This document shows, one piece after another, positions 26,556 to 37,839 of a stretch of 64,000 nucleotides of DNA (positions are counted from its first letter, which is position 1; every line of letters begins with the position of its first letter). Made by a program: the position numbers and the translations under genes. This DNA is from Drechslerella dactyloides (taxonomy: Eukaryota; Ascomycota; Orbiliomycetes; Orbiliales; Orbiliaceae), in assembly GCA_020064725.1 (NCBI GenBank), contig JAGTWJ010000008.1, positions 2,624,203-2,688,202 of the forward strand, in the 5' to 3' direction. The notes below the pieces were generated by a model, which ran no database searches, was not told the DNA's origin, and was given only the letters and a program-made list of their open reading frames with translations.

Positions 26556-29500
26556 GGAGCAGTTTATAGTACAGCTTTGCTTAGAATGAATATTAAATAG
26601 AATTTAAGATTTTATCAGAAACAAGAACAATAAAAAGTTTGTTTTATATTTACTTTTCAGATTTGGTAACCAAATTTAATAAAAGATTATAATAATTAAG
26701 AAAAGAACTATTATACAGTTTATAATATTAATAATATAAAAAATTTATATAAATTATTAAAAAATTAAGTTTCTTTAATTTATATTAATATATAAAACTG
26801 TAATAGGTTAAAAAGTCTGATAAAATATATAATTACTTTTTTTAAAATTTTTAAAAAGAAATATTCTATTATATTATACTAATTAATTTAACTGTCTATA
26901 ATCTAAGCCAAGTAAAATTTGTAAATAATAGCTATTTATTAATTAATAAATTAATAGGTGCAATACCTGCTTTTTTTTTATTATACTATATAATCTAAAT
27001 ATTTTATAGTAATATGATTTTTAGCCTGAGTTTATATTTATAATAGTTTTTACCAAAATATATAATATAAAAGTAGGGATATTGTTTATTTTAAATATCT
27101 ATATAGATAAATTTATTTAATTAATTTTGCTTGGAGTAGTATTATATGTTAATATTTTTATAAAGAAAATTTATAATTTATAGATAGTATTCTTATATTA
27201 TAAATATAAGTAAATTTATGATGACCTAGGTTTTACTATTATCTTTTATAATTATTTTAGATAGTATAGGAGGTTTTCTATTAGTAATAATAATAAATAT
27301 TCCTGAGGTTACTATAATAATATATTTAGAAATTAAGGTGGAAGTAAGAAATATTATTAGTTTAAAATATATTTATTTTTAATTATTTTAGGATTTTTTA
27401 TTATAAATAATTATATTCTAAAGATATATAATATCTTTAATATTTATAATCATTTTTTAAATATAGAATTATTCTAAACCTATATATAGTAATTTTAACC
27501 TATTTATTCTTTATTTTTCTTATTTTTATTATAGATATAAGTTTTCTATTTAAAATATTTATAAAAATAATTCTTAAATATAATTAATATGATTATTCCA
27601 AAAAAAATATTTATTAATTAATAGTTAATGGCTTATATTATTTATTATAATATAGAAAAATTTTTACTATTAGTTTAAAAAGTTTGGTCTAGAATTATAT
27701 TTATAAAAATAGGTGATAATATTATTTCCAAAAAATAGAAGATAATTAAAATATATGTTAATCTTCTATATATTAATTAGAATAAATTATTCTTATTAAA
27801 TTTATATCAATAATATAATTTTATCTATTACTAATATTAAACTAGCCAAAGTATCCAAATCAAAAACAACTACTAACCAATAATTACTTTTATATTTAGT
27901 CTTTTTTAAACAGAATATTTTATATTAAATAACAAAGTAATTTCCTCCTATATACATATTATAATTATCTTTAATACTATTTAAACCTTTAAAACAATTT
28001 CTAATTTCATTATTTTAGAATAAGAGTAACTAACTTAACTTAAACCACCATATTATAACTATCTTTTAGAAAAAAATCCTTTATATTATATTAATTAAAG
28101 AAAAACTATAAAAGATACTAAATATTAATACCAATACTAATATCTAGATAATTAAAATAGGTAAATATAACCAATAGCTTATTAAATTATTTAAATAATA
28201 TTTAATTTCTTCTAATACTCTAATAACAACAGCAGATAAATATCTATTAATATATATAAACTAGCTACAAAAACTTACATATCAATAATATCATAATTAA
28301 TTTAACTTCTAACCTAACTATAGTAATTTTAGGTAATCAACAATGACTTAAACCCTATTCAGCCTAAATAGTATGTTCCAGTCTTCCTATACCTCATATT
28401 TATAACTAGCTCAATATATTTAATATATATACTAATATATAATATTAACAGAGTTCTTTCTAAGTTGGTATAAATTCTTAATATTAGTAGTTTAGATAAA
28501 AATAGAATTAACTACCTTTTTATTACAATATTAGCTTTATAATCAAGAATATTAAAAAAAAGTAAATATATAGTAAAAACTACTTTAATCTTATTTATTT
28601 TTATTATATACTTAATATTATCTTTAATTAGTCTAAGTTAGCTTATCAGATATATAAATATATTTAAAAACCAGCTTTTATTTCTTATCTACTTATATTT
28701 AGGTATCTCATCATTTAAAAATATAAGCTAGTCAACTTGAGTTAGAAATCTATTACTAAATATCTTTATTACACCTTTCTTTTTAATACTATCAAACTTA
28801 GAGATTATTTCAAAATTCTGGAACTATATTTATATCTTCTATATAATAACAATTTCCTAATATCTAATATAATATTATTAACATAAAATAAACTATTTAT
28901 TAATATTAATATAAAAATTAGATACTTTTTTATTAAAACATCTTATTATAAAAAATATCTTTATATTATTAGTTTTATTAAAATTTATAAAAAGATTTTC
29001 AAATTACCTAATTTACCTTAGCTAAAAGATAAATTATTAAAAGAAATTAATAAATATTATATAATTTCTTTCTTGGAAATACTAAAAGATCTAAATTTAA
29101 AATTATTTTAAATAATATATAATATAATAGTAAAAGAAATTCATATCTTGCTAACTAAAATTTAAGTAGATTTAAAAAATAAATCAATTTATATTTATTT
29201 TAATTTATAAATTTCTATCAATATCCTATTTATTAATTTAGAATATAAATTCTAATAAAATAATAGATATTACTATATAATTTAAAAGCTAGGGTAAATA
29301 TCTACTAAAACAATATATAATAGATTATAGTAACATTTAATATATTTAGAAACAGTTTAGTTAATTACTTTAACAAATATTTTAGTATTTAATTATTAAT
29401 ATTTTCAGATTTTTTTATTTAATATTATCCTTATTTGTTTTATTTTTTTTAAATTTAATATATAATCTTTTTAATTAATATTAATAGATATTTACATTAT

Positions 29501-30057
29501 TTTATTTCTATAAGATATCCAATATACTTACTTATTTATAATAATAATATTAATCAGCATAGAACCAGCTAGAAGGCTAAGTTACTCTCACCAAAAAACA
29601 AATAAATATCATATTAATTAGATTATAATAAATTTTAGTTCATAATAATCCAAAATAACATTATCTCTAATAAATTTTATAATTTATTATAAAACTAGTT
29701 TTACCTTTTAACCATACCTACTAGCTAACTCCCCAATTCATTAGTCACCCTAAAAATCATAAGAACTATAGCAAAAAAAGTTAATAAATAAGAAGGATAT
29801 TTTTAATAGAATTATTAGGGGATTTAGAAACTTTAAAAATATATTCCTATAAAATAGTAGTATTTAAGCTGTAAAATAATACTACTAATTTATTTTTTAT
29901 AGAAATATTTATTTTTAAAACAAAATAATTAAACTTCAAAAATCTATAACAAATATAAACAAGGATATACTAGTATATTTGCTAACAAACTTATTAAAGC
30001 TATTAAAAATAAATAAAAACTAAGAATATCTATCTATTTATAGAAAATATAATAAAT

Positions 30058-30648
30058 ATTTATTACACTTTAACCTAGATTTTGGGCTGAATACATTTAT
30101 TTTGAAATATCTGACTCTTAGTCACTATTATACAGGGTTCTTAATAGAAGAAGATAGATATATATCAAATATAATAATAACTATTAAAATAGAATATATA
30201 ACAACAATAGTAAATAAACTAGCTATTAAGATACTATAGTTTTTAAGTTGATTAATGGTTCTTTTAGAGAGAAATTATTAATTAAGGGTGAAGTAGGCTG
30301 GTTAAATACATGATGTCTTAATACATGATATAGGGTAATATGTTGATGTATTGTCTGAAGTGCTCCTCTGCTCCTGCTCCTGTCAAGCAGAAGCACGGGA
30401 GCAGGAGCACCTCACGTGATCATGAGTCATCGCGGGTGGCTCTGTTCTGGTAGAAAGATAATACGGGTAATCTTCTTTTATGTGGCGGTGCGGGTTCCGG
30501 CACTGTGCAGTCTCCGTCTGCACAGGCCTGCATCCAGTATAGGAGTCCTTTCCACCGATTGGTACTCCATTACTGTGCGTCCTGTTTGTGTCAGCTTCTT
30601 CTGTGGGGTTTTTGTCTATACAGGATATTTGGGTGTTGCGCTGTTACT
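30058..30648 (+). repeat. LTR-like repeat, copy A (partly RIP-mutated)
   Basis: It starts TATTACACTTT and ends near GTTGCGCTGTTAC. The sequence aligns along its length with copy D (58,921-59,540): shared blocks include GACTCT(T/C)AGTC, CTGGTTAAATACATGATGTC, CACGTGATC(A/G)TGAGTCATCG and CTATACAGGATATT(T/C)GGGTGTTGCG. Its first ~250 bases carry many C-to-T and G-to-A changes relative to copy D, so the RIP boundary runs through it. A 50-bp G/C-rich hairpin (about 30,361-30,410) is inserted at the CACGTGATC site. The TGTTAC/ATAACA termini seen in copy D fit an LTR, but no internal retrotransposon region is visible. Confidence 0.75.
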
Positions 30649-31101
30649 TCGTACTACTTTCCAAATACTACTTTTAGTGAAAATTACACTGGTAGCGTCC
30701 AGACCCACCTGCGAGCTGACCCCAGCATGCGAGCTAAAAAAAAAATTGCGCCAAAACTCCCATTTCACACCAAAACCAAAGGGTCCCCTCTACAACTCAC
30801 CCTTGCAAATAATCACGAATACACACTATACACGTTGGGGTCAGCTCGAGGCGGGGTCTTGGGCGGGCTTCGCTTCCTGGGCGAATTGGGATGACTTTAA
30901 GACATTGATTGCTAGGGTGCGCTCGGACTTTTGCGCAGTTGTGAATGCGGTTGGACAATGGCGATGCAGATGTACATTACTTGAGGACACCAATTTCAGT
31001 ATGAGTAATACTACCATATTCGACATGACATTTACATGCAGCTATCGTTAGAGATATATCGTGCTGGCAGAATACTTTCCAACGGCCAACCTAGCTTTCT
31101 C
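30649..31101. other. Intergenic, nothing assigned
   Basis: Normal base composition. The long plus-strand frame starting at 30,416 runs across the LTR-like repeat and is not conserved-looking. No gene supported. Confidence 0.4.
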
Positions 31102-31656
31102 CTAGAATCGCATTCCACTTTGCACCTCTCTCTGCGCACCTTGCGCACTCGTCTGCGGATTCCAACTATACGCGTTCTCACCTATCCAAATGCTTTGAGA
31201 ATTCAGATTTGGCTGCATCGGTGGTGGTGGCGGAAGTGCTGCTTCAACAGCTGCTCTTTTCCTCCTTTCTCGAATAAGCAGCCATACAAGTAATACAAAC
31301 GCTATCGCGGCAACGCCACCTACGGCTCCTCCAACAATAGCTCCTGTGTCGGTAGAGCCGTCGCCGCCGCAATTGGGTGGAACATTGATAACGACCCCAT
31401 TCACTCTGCATAATGCAACTCCATAATCCTCGGCTCGTTGGATATCGTTGTCTTCGCAGGTGGATCTCACGCAGCACGTGGCGGCGTCGATGTAGAGTGT
31501 TGATCGGCAAAGGCATCTGATGTCCTCTTCGGAGCAACTGGATTGGAAGACGGCGTTGGAGAGGCAGGTTTGTGCGCAGGAGGGGAGGGAGACGCTTTGG
31601 GCGGATGTTATGGTGGAAAAGAGAGCGAGGGTGCCGAGATAACTGAGCGGCTTCAT
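31102..31656 (-). CDS. CFEM-domain membrane protein, 184 aa
   Basis: A cell-surface protein of the fungal CFEM family; family members bind haem or act as adhesins and effectors. Residues 1-19 form a signal peptide (MKPLSYLGTLALF...). The CFEM core follows with cysteines at 27, 31, 41, 48, 50, 61, 62, 67 and 83. It begins with the characteristic PSCAQTC and has an aspartate (D45) three residues before C48, where haem-binding members carry their axial ligand. A Gly/Asp/Thr linker leads to one membrane helix (about 106-127), then a basic stop-transfer RERRKR and a proline-rich cytosolic tail. It is a single exon, and the ATG at 31656 is the only start giving a signal peptide. The frame is intact with normal composition, so it is probably functional. 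Membrane anchoring by a helix instead of a GPI signal is the less common arrangement. Confidence 0.9.
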   Translation of the reverse strand: MKPLSYLGTLALFSTITSAQSVSLPSCAQTCLSNAVFQSSCSEEDIRCLCRSTLYIDAATCCVRSTCEDNDIQRAEDYGVALCRVNGVVINVPPNCGGDGSTDTGAIVGGAVGGVAAIAFVLLVWLLIRERRKRAAVEAALPPPPPMQPNLNSQSIWIGENAYSWNPQTSAQGAQREVQSGMRF

Positions 31657-32449
31657 GGCTATTGGGTGAGACTACAAAGTATCGTGCAAGGAAGTGATTA
31701 ATGGTGACACTCTGTTTGAACCCCTTTAGTCCAGGTTAGAAATCCTCCTCTCCTTTTAAAATCTCCGATCTTTTCAGCCGCAGCTTTGAGTTTCTTCGAG
31801 GCCACCACAAAATGTATCAGAGCGCAAGTACTCAGAAAAATCGGGTTGCGAGAGAGTGAGAAGACCCCAAAGTTGCCTCATCACCTGCCCACCATCGAAC
31901 CGTTACGTCATCTAGTATCTTGGGACTATGATCTAATAGAGTACATATGGAGCCCTTGTCGAAGAGGTGCCCCCTCTGCGAGGCCGCGAAACAATTCAAC
32001 AATGGTAACCACTCTTCTGTGTGTGTAAAGCTGTGGAGCATGTTTGGTTTGTAGCGGTTGACTTAAATGATACCGGTTTCAAGAGAGAAAGAAAACATTG
32101 TGCTCCTCGCGGAAGGATCCACTAGAATATTTGTGATGCTGCGGCTGGGATTCCCACCATCAAATTATCAGCCGACCTGAGCATCCAAATTTGGCTTGCG
32201 GTTGGCGCAAAGTCAGCCAATAGATAGTACTGCAATTATACAAGCTGTGAATTTACACACCTTCAGCACACTAGCGGCTTCCAAACACGGCACACTAGCG
32301 GCTTCCAGACACAGCTTTAACCAGCTCGTGTTGCACATACTTTCTGCCTGCCAACCGCCTGTAATTGGAATACTTAAGGAATCTCTTACCACTTGGTTAC
32401 TAAGAACCCGAACATCCACAGCAGCATCGAGATATAAACCTTCCCCGCG
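31657..32449. other. Intergenic, nothing assigned
   Basis: Upstream region of the CFEM gene (minus) on its left side. Short overlapping frames on both strands (31,786-32,041) show no conserved-looking features. The tandem phrase ACTAGCGGCTTCCA occurs twice at about 32,270-32,306. Confidence 0.4.
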
Positions 32450-32761
32450 ATGATTCAAGGATCTCTTCTTACCCGCTGGGTTCTCATTTACTCTAGTTTT
32501 CTTGCCCTCGCGAACTCTGAATCCATCCTTCTTCCTCGAGATGAACAGGGGCATTCTAGTTGGTTTGAGTTTCGGATGTGCTTCTTGCTTCGCGATGTTC
32601 GTCTCAGATGCTGGATGCCCAACTATCAGCGTATGCTTTCTACGCCGAGGTCCCGAAAGACAGAAGCTGAAAGAAGGCTGGGAGATATATTCCAGGCTTG
32701 TACGTCCGCTTCCATTATTCTGGGAGTGTGTCTGGTGATGAACTTGCATACAGATTTTTGA
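32450..32761 (+). CDS. Possible small secreted protein, 103 aa
   Basis: An ATG at 32450 opens a 103-codon frame whose first ~23 residues (MIQGSLLTRWVLIYSSFLALANSE) resemble a signal peptide. The remainder, with two cysteines (MCFLLRD, RCWMPN), matches nothing I know. A weak TATA-like GATATAAACC lies 20-30 bases upstream. A competing frame on the minus strand overlaps it. Chance is a fair explanation. Confidence 0.22.
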   Translation: MIQGSLLTRWVLIYSSFLALANSESILLPRDEQGHSSWFEFRMCFLLRDVRLRCWMPNYQRMLSTPRSRKTEAERRLGDIFQACTSASIILGVCLVMNLHTDF

Positions 32762-35419
32762 CAATGATGAAACTGCAGGTCTACCCAGCGAATGTAGTCA
32801 AACAGACAGTGATCGTATTTTAGACGACAACATTCGCGAAGTCTGTACTTCGAATCTAAAAGATATTCCCTTAAGCTATATCAGATAATAAATATGAAGA
32901 ACACCACAACCATTACTCTCCATAATCCCAAAATAAGCATCAGGTAGACCGAATATACCATCTTTACAACCAATCAGCCGGACAAAATTCTAGAAAAAAG
33001 CACCAGTAACTGTATAGAAAAATTCAGTAGACACAACAAAATTATTAACTAAATTAACTACACACATTGTGAGTTGATAGATGGGGCCCAGGCCTACTTT
33101 TTGTTTTGATATTGCTTGGGGTTCTTCTCTTTCATGTTCGCCCCTGGCACGCATTTCTTTTCTTTCTGGGATGCATCATTCATGCCGCGCTGGAGCGCAT
33201 TGATCTTGTTGTTCTTTTGGATATACTCATAATCTTAATGCATCCTATTCCCTCTATTACATTCATCTATACCCAATGCTCCGGCTATATCGTGCATGCT
33301 CTGGTACTGCTTGATAGCCGGGTAGACGCTCGATTCCTATCCGCCATTGGATACCTCGTGGCTTCACACAAAACTTACAACATCTTCTTACAAATGGCAA
33401 GCATAAGACTTGGATCTAAAGTCCTGCCCGTCGACCAACAGACATTAAGGAACTGAAATAACAAAAATTAAATATAAGCCATAATCCAGATAACCCATAC
33501 TCTATCAGCAGAGAAAACACTTCCCTTCACATTGACATTTACCTCTGTTGAAGTTGTTGCGTCAGTGGCTACAGCTGTCATGCACCGCAGAGCTGTAGTA
33601 TAGGGTAGGCGTGCTATATGGTGAAGCTGCTATATAGGTATGTAGGCCTTAAGAAGTTGTATATCTTGATGGTTGGGCCTACTGTCGTTATAGTAGCCCT
33701 ACATATATATATGGGTGCCTACACAGCAGTGGCATGCGCTGGTGGTGGGCCATAGGCCTACCAGCGGCCATGCTGCTTCAGCAGTGACCTGCACATATTG
33801 TGCTGCTGGGTATTGCTATGCTTCAACAACTATATATAATGAATATAATACAAACTTGTTTATTACATCTAAAATTTATTATAATAAGAACTCTATTTTA
33901 AATTAATATTTTAAAGCCTTCTAACAAAGTAATTGATTCCCTTATATACACCGAGACTTCCCCGAGGGTGTAGGCCTAGAAATAAACTATTACTGTGTTG
34001 ATCCTAACCTTTTAAGACCGTTCTCGCACAAAAAAATCTCGTGATATGTTCCATGATTCATATAAATCCTCGAACAATTTTATTCCCTACTCTCGACGGT
34101 ACAGACCCGGCTGTCTACGTTACGGAGTCCCGAAGTTTCTGTTTGCTATTCATTCTGTTTAAACTTAAAGAACATCACTCGATACATTATGAGTAGTGAC
34201 TGAAATATGTATTTTTTTGTCCTTTTGCCAGAGGAGATATTCGAAAATGAAGAATTGGAACTGAGGTATGGGCTGATAATGTTCTCAACCGTCTTAGTGC
34301 GTCTACCACCACCAGAAAACTCTTCACCAATTTCATCAGATTTATCTTCATTTTTAATAGTAGTGGTAGAACTATTTGTATTAGTATGGCTAGAAGCAAC
34401 TATAAGAATAGCTGTATTGGTATTTTTTTATCTAGGAATGTGGTGTAGGGATTAGGAAAGATATTTAATAAAGTTTAGGGAAAACTTATTATTTGTTAAA
34501 TTGATTAAAATACTAGAATAAGCTTCTCTATGAGATATAAAAATTCCAAAGATAGTGGTTGAAATAGATAACTTCCTAGGCTACTTAATGTTAGGTGAAT
34601 AACTTAACTAGGCTATTTGAGAAAGTAAGGGCATATTTAACCCAGTGTGGAACCAGATGAACCGAAGAGTGTAGTATATCTTGATCCAAATTTATCCAAG
34701 GTTCTAAACACTATATGCGTTGTTGGTTGGTGTTGTTTGTTGGAAAAGCAAAGGTAACATTGCGAGAATAACTTACAATCTGGGGTACCACCAGTAGAGG
34801 TATCCAAAGGGGATGCCTCTCAACTTAGCAATGGCAACCTTGGCTGCCTAGGCATGCTCGTCACCCCAAGCTTGGATGTGAGCTATATTGTAAGAATTTA
34901 TACAAATAGCATCTAGAAAATTCGCTAGTTATAGTTATTGAGGATATAATCAAATTGGGAAAAAGGATGGTGTTCAATTGTATAATATATTTGGAGTTGA
35001 TGTTAATAACATTATTCTTTAGCTTTGTAATAATAGTATTAATTTTTTGGTTGGTAGGGCCTGGGATATTAATTAGTTGGGGAAGATAAGATGGTTTTTT
35101 GGGAGGAATAATAATATCTGTGGTTGTTGGAGTTGCTGAGTTGATGATTGTAGTTAAAGTATTATCTATAGAAAAGTTTAGAGTTAGTATTATTTTATAT
35201 TATATTAATAAGTAAATAGAAGGTGGTAATTTATGAGTAGCTGTAGTTGTAAGTAAGGTATGAATAAACTTTATTTTGATATTTCTTGGTATAGTTGTTG
35301 GATTGTTTATTAATGTTAACATTAGATAAAAGCCAGGAGGTAGAGGGTTCTTCGGCCTTTATTTATAAACTGTATTACATTATGACACGCAATCTCTGAC
35401 CATATCGTGAGCTACCCTA
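32762..35419. other. Intergenic with weak coding traces
   Basis: Nothing firmly assignable. A minus-strand frame at about 33,170-33,320 reads QYQSMHDIAGALGID and, after a stop, EYIQKNNKINALQRG, which looks like a decayed gag-like or coiled-coil protein. A minus frame at 34,180-34,440 is Ser/Asn/Thr-rich. A minus frame at 34,755-34,880 reads AHIQAWGDEHA*AAKVAIAK, then LYWWYPRL followed by GTAAGTTATT, a plausible 5' splice site; the stop there could derive from CAG. No families recognised. Short A/T-rich patches at 33,830-33,930 and 34,900-35,340 look mildly RIP-affected. Confidence 0.3.
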
Positions 35420-36170
35420 CTGAGGATATAACCGTGGAATGGTACAACAAAAGCGTCTGGCCATTGGCTCCGTGCGAATTTTCAGCCGTACATGCATGCG
35501 CCATGTGGGATCTGGATTTACAGTGTCATTTAACAGCAAGAAATTCGAAAACTATAAGCTAAGTTTAAAGAGAGGATGTAAGTATAATTATTTTTGGAGA
35601 TGGTTTTTATGTGGTGTTTCTTTGGTGGATGGCACTTCTGATTAGATATTACTTTTTTAAAAATGTAATAAGGATCATCCTTAATCTTATGATTGTATAT
35701 TAATGAATCAATATTGGTGCGTATTTACTTGTAGGTTCAGAAAGTTAGTGGAATAAGCTGTTTTGCAAAACTAGCGAGCCTTGCTGTGACATGCCGCTAA
35801 GGAATATTCATCCAATTAGAGAATGAGCCAACGTTGCAGCGCATTGACCTGAAAGATATCAAAATATACTAGAAACGAGCCGTGTTGTAAAGCTGCCTAA
35901 CCCCGGTGGAGCACTACGCTAAGAATGTTCATCCAATTAGAGAATGAGCCAACGTTGCAGCGCATTGATCTGAAGGATATCAAAATTCAAGCCTGCAGTA
36001 TATTTGGTAAATAGCAGCTTCAAAGACTATTGGATACTAATATAGGTATCTATGTTAAAGATATCCTAAATTTAAAGACGATGTAACATGGATATCAATA
36101 TGCATATCAGAAGTGATTTGCACTTGTGTGTGTGTTGTTCAACATGTACAGATATACAGGTGATCATACA
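35420..36170 (+). repeat. Segmental repeat E, copy 1
   Basis: It aligns by eye with 56,380-57,010 in the same orientation. Shared blocks include AGAAATTCGAAA, GGTTCAGAAA, CCAACGTTGCAGCGCATTGA, GGATATCAAA(A/G)TTCAAGC and the GTGTG/GTTCAACATGTACA region. This copy is more A/T-shifted. It appears to include part of a gene, because in copy 2 a GTAAGT...CTAG intron-like interval follows GAAATTCGAAAGCT. Product unknown. Confidence 0.6.
35802..35995 (+). repeat. Tandem duplication inside repeat E, ~121-bp spacing
   Basis: The block CATCCAATTAGAGAATGAGC followed by CAACGTTGCAGCGCATTGA and GATATCAAAAT occurs twice, its first base at 35,802 and again at 35,923. In the other copy of repeat E only the inner CGTTGCAGCGCAT is doubled. 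Confidence 0.85.
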
Positions 36171-36451
36171 GATATGTGCAGCTATCCTATAACACTACTT
36201 TCGCAAGCTAGTAGAGTCTATAAATAACAAAATTTAGCAGTTATTAAAGCAAAAAACTAGTATCTACACTTTTAACCTATGAACTATTAGAAACCAATGC
36301 TCCAGTACTTTAAAGTTAAAGGCAGGGGTGGCGGTACAGACTATGTGGAGAAGTAGTGTTAGGGTATGATGTTCAGTATCTAGATTGGTGGTATAAGAAT
36401 ATCTGAATCCTAGGAGGTATGGCTGTGTAATACATATGCTCAGTTTTTATC

Positions 36452-36650
36452 TGGATGCTATGGGATAAACAGGGCCTTGTCGTGTAAATACATAGCAGCT
36501 AGCGCAGCATGGATGCCTGTGTTTTCTGTCTTGTGCCAAAATAGCGCGATGTTGATGGAGTCGTAGTTCTCCATACACCCAACCCAAGTCGTAAAACGAA
36601 GAATGCTAGTTGCGAGCCCCCTTGCGAGTTCGTAGCGATTTTAAGGTTAG
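36452..36650 (-). other. Unassigned open frame (coding trace)
   Basis: On the minus strand about 60 codons are open up to a TAG, reading RYELARGLATSILRF, CMENYDSINIALFWHK and GIHAALAAMYLHDKALF. Composition looks like real protein, but I see no start codon of its own, no domain and no clear continuation upstream. Probably an exon or remnant. Confidence 0.25.
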
Positions 36651-37009
36651 GGAAGGGCCTGCCTGAGTCTCGTAAGAGGGTATTGTATAGACTAGCCAGC
36701 GGCTTTACAACAGCTCCAGCAGACAGTTAAAAGAGATCCAAACCGTGATAAGATTCATGATCTTAAACCAACCCAAGTAATTGAGAATGCTAATACCATA
36801 TATCAGGGATTCAGCTACCAACAGTATAGCAAGACTGTCAATACATGCCCTTGTTAGTTTCGTTTCTATATGGCCTGGGTCAGCTGGCTTTCATTCTATT
36901 AGTACCATAGATACTTCCTACTACTAGGGTATGTAAATTTAGCAAGGGTACGCTGGCTAGACGAGGAGTCTTGAAGGTATTGGGGCAAAGTATTGATGCT
37001 AACAGGCTG

Positions 37010-37600
37010 GCAGATTTAGATCTAGGTGTGGCGCACTCGTGATCCCTTTGAAGGAATTCAACTCAGCGATCTTGATGTCTTCGTCCTGGAGAATGGCTTT
37101 TAACGGCAGTCCCTGATTGATGTCGCCATAAAGTTCGCTATTTTGGGAGCTCAGCTCTGCGGCTTTTCTGAACTCAAGGGTTGCATTTCAAAGGTCCTGG
37201 AGAGAATATACTTCGCACGCGGTGCGGATGGCCTCCGACGACCGACTGAATTCACAGCCTTGTATCCTTTCAGCTTTAGGAGGCTATAAAGGCCGTTATT
37301 GAAAGCTTTTGGATCGCCGATGAGTGATTCGAACTTCGCTTTTTATCCATGAAAGTATACTTGAACTTGGAAGGAAAGGCTTGTTTCCTCGGTCTGGTGA
37401 CCTCCCCGCCAAAGAAATTCTGGTCTTGATGAGAATCCGGGCTTGTAATTTGTGACTGTTAAGCCGTATTTTAGGAAGCTCCTCCGTGTTATGAAGCAAT
37501 ATTTACATCTCTCAAAGGAGGCCAGAGATGCTCTCGTGTAACTCAGCGTTCTGTAGGGCAACGACCAATGACCTCGCTCTAACCCCCCCAAAACCGGCCC
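37010..37600 (-). other. Unassigned degraded coding trace
   Basis: Several minus-strand frames have protein-like stretches (MLHNTEELPKIRLNSHKLQ, SSEAIRTACEVYSLQ, ATLEFRKAAELSSQNSELYG, LPLKAILQDEDIKIAELNSF), separated by stops and shifts. It lies downstream of the RecQ relic and could be a separate decayed gene. I do not recognise the family. Confidence 0.25.
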
Positions 37601-37839
37601 TAGGCTTCAGATCTGCTCAATTCAAAATCTCCAATATATCACAGAGGAATCTTCGTTAAGGCTTCGCGCTGTGGCTATAAACTGGTACCTTTGAACTGCT
37701 GTCGTGAAGGGCGGAGCCCAACCACGCCGATCGTAAGGTCCACCACCTGAACAATAGGTATCGCCAACAGTATAACTAGCTCTTGAGATTTGGTGAGGAT
37801 GGGAAGATAATGATACGAGAGTCAATACAAGGCTGAGGA

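Larger units (their letters stand above)
22316..30057. other. A/T-saturated RIP-type tract
   Basis: About 7.7 kb, mostly A/T, with a milder stretch at 24,800-25,900. One degraded coding trace (about 23,080-23,700 minus) is annotated separately. Homopolymer and GGT runs occur at 26,411-26,555. I searched by eye for retrotransposon reverse transcriptase and integrase motifs and found none convincing. Confidence 0.45.

Noticed and set aside
1..30057. A/T desert as a centromere
   Set aside because: It lies within about 65 kb of a telomere and is filled with mutated transposons; subtelomeric RIP heterochromatin is sufficient. Centromere-specific histone data would be needed to claim otherwise.
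30416..31051. 211-codon plus-strand ORF
   Set aside because: It begins inside LTR-like copy A and runs on into non-repeat sequence. It has no domain or signal peptide, and a second open frame overlaps it.
32213..32764. 183-codon minus-strand ORF
   Set aside because: Low-quality composition, no start context or motif, and it overlaps a plus frame with a better N-terminus.
37622..37825. Hydrophobic start followed by SYTVGDTYCSGGGPYDRRG, a possible secreted protein
   Set aside because: There is no ATG in frame (it opens at TTG) and it adjoins the frameshifted RecQ relic; chance is more likely.
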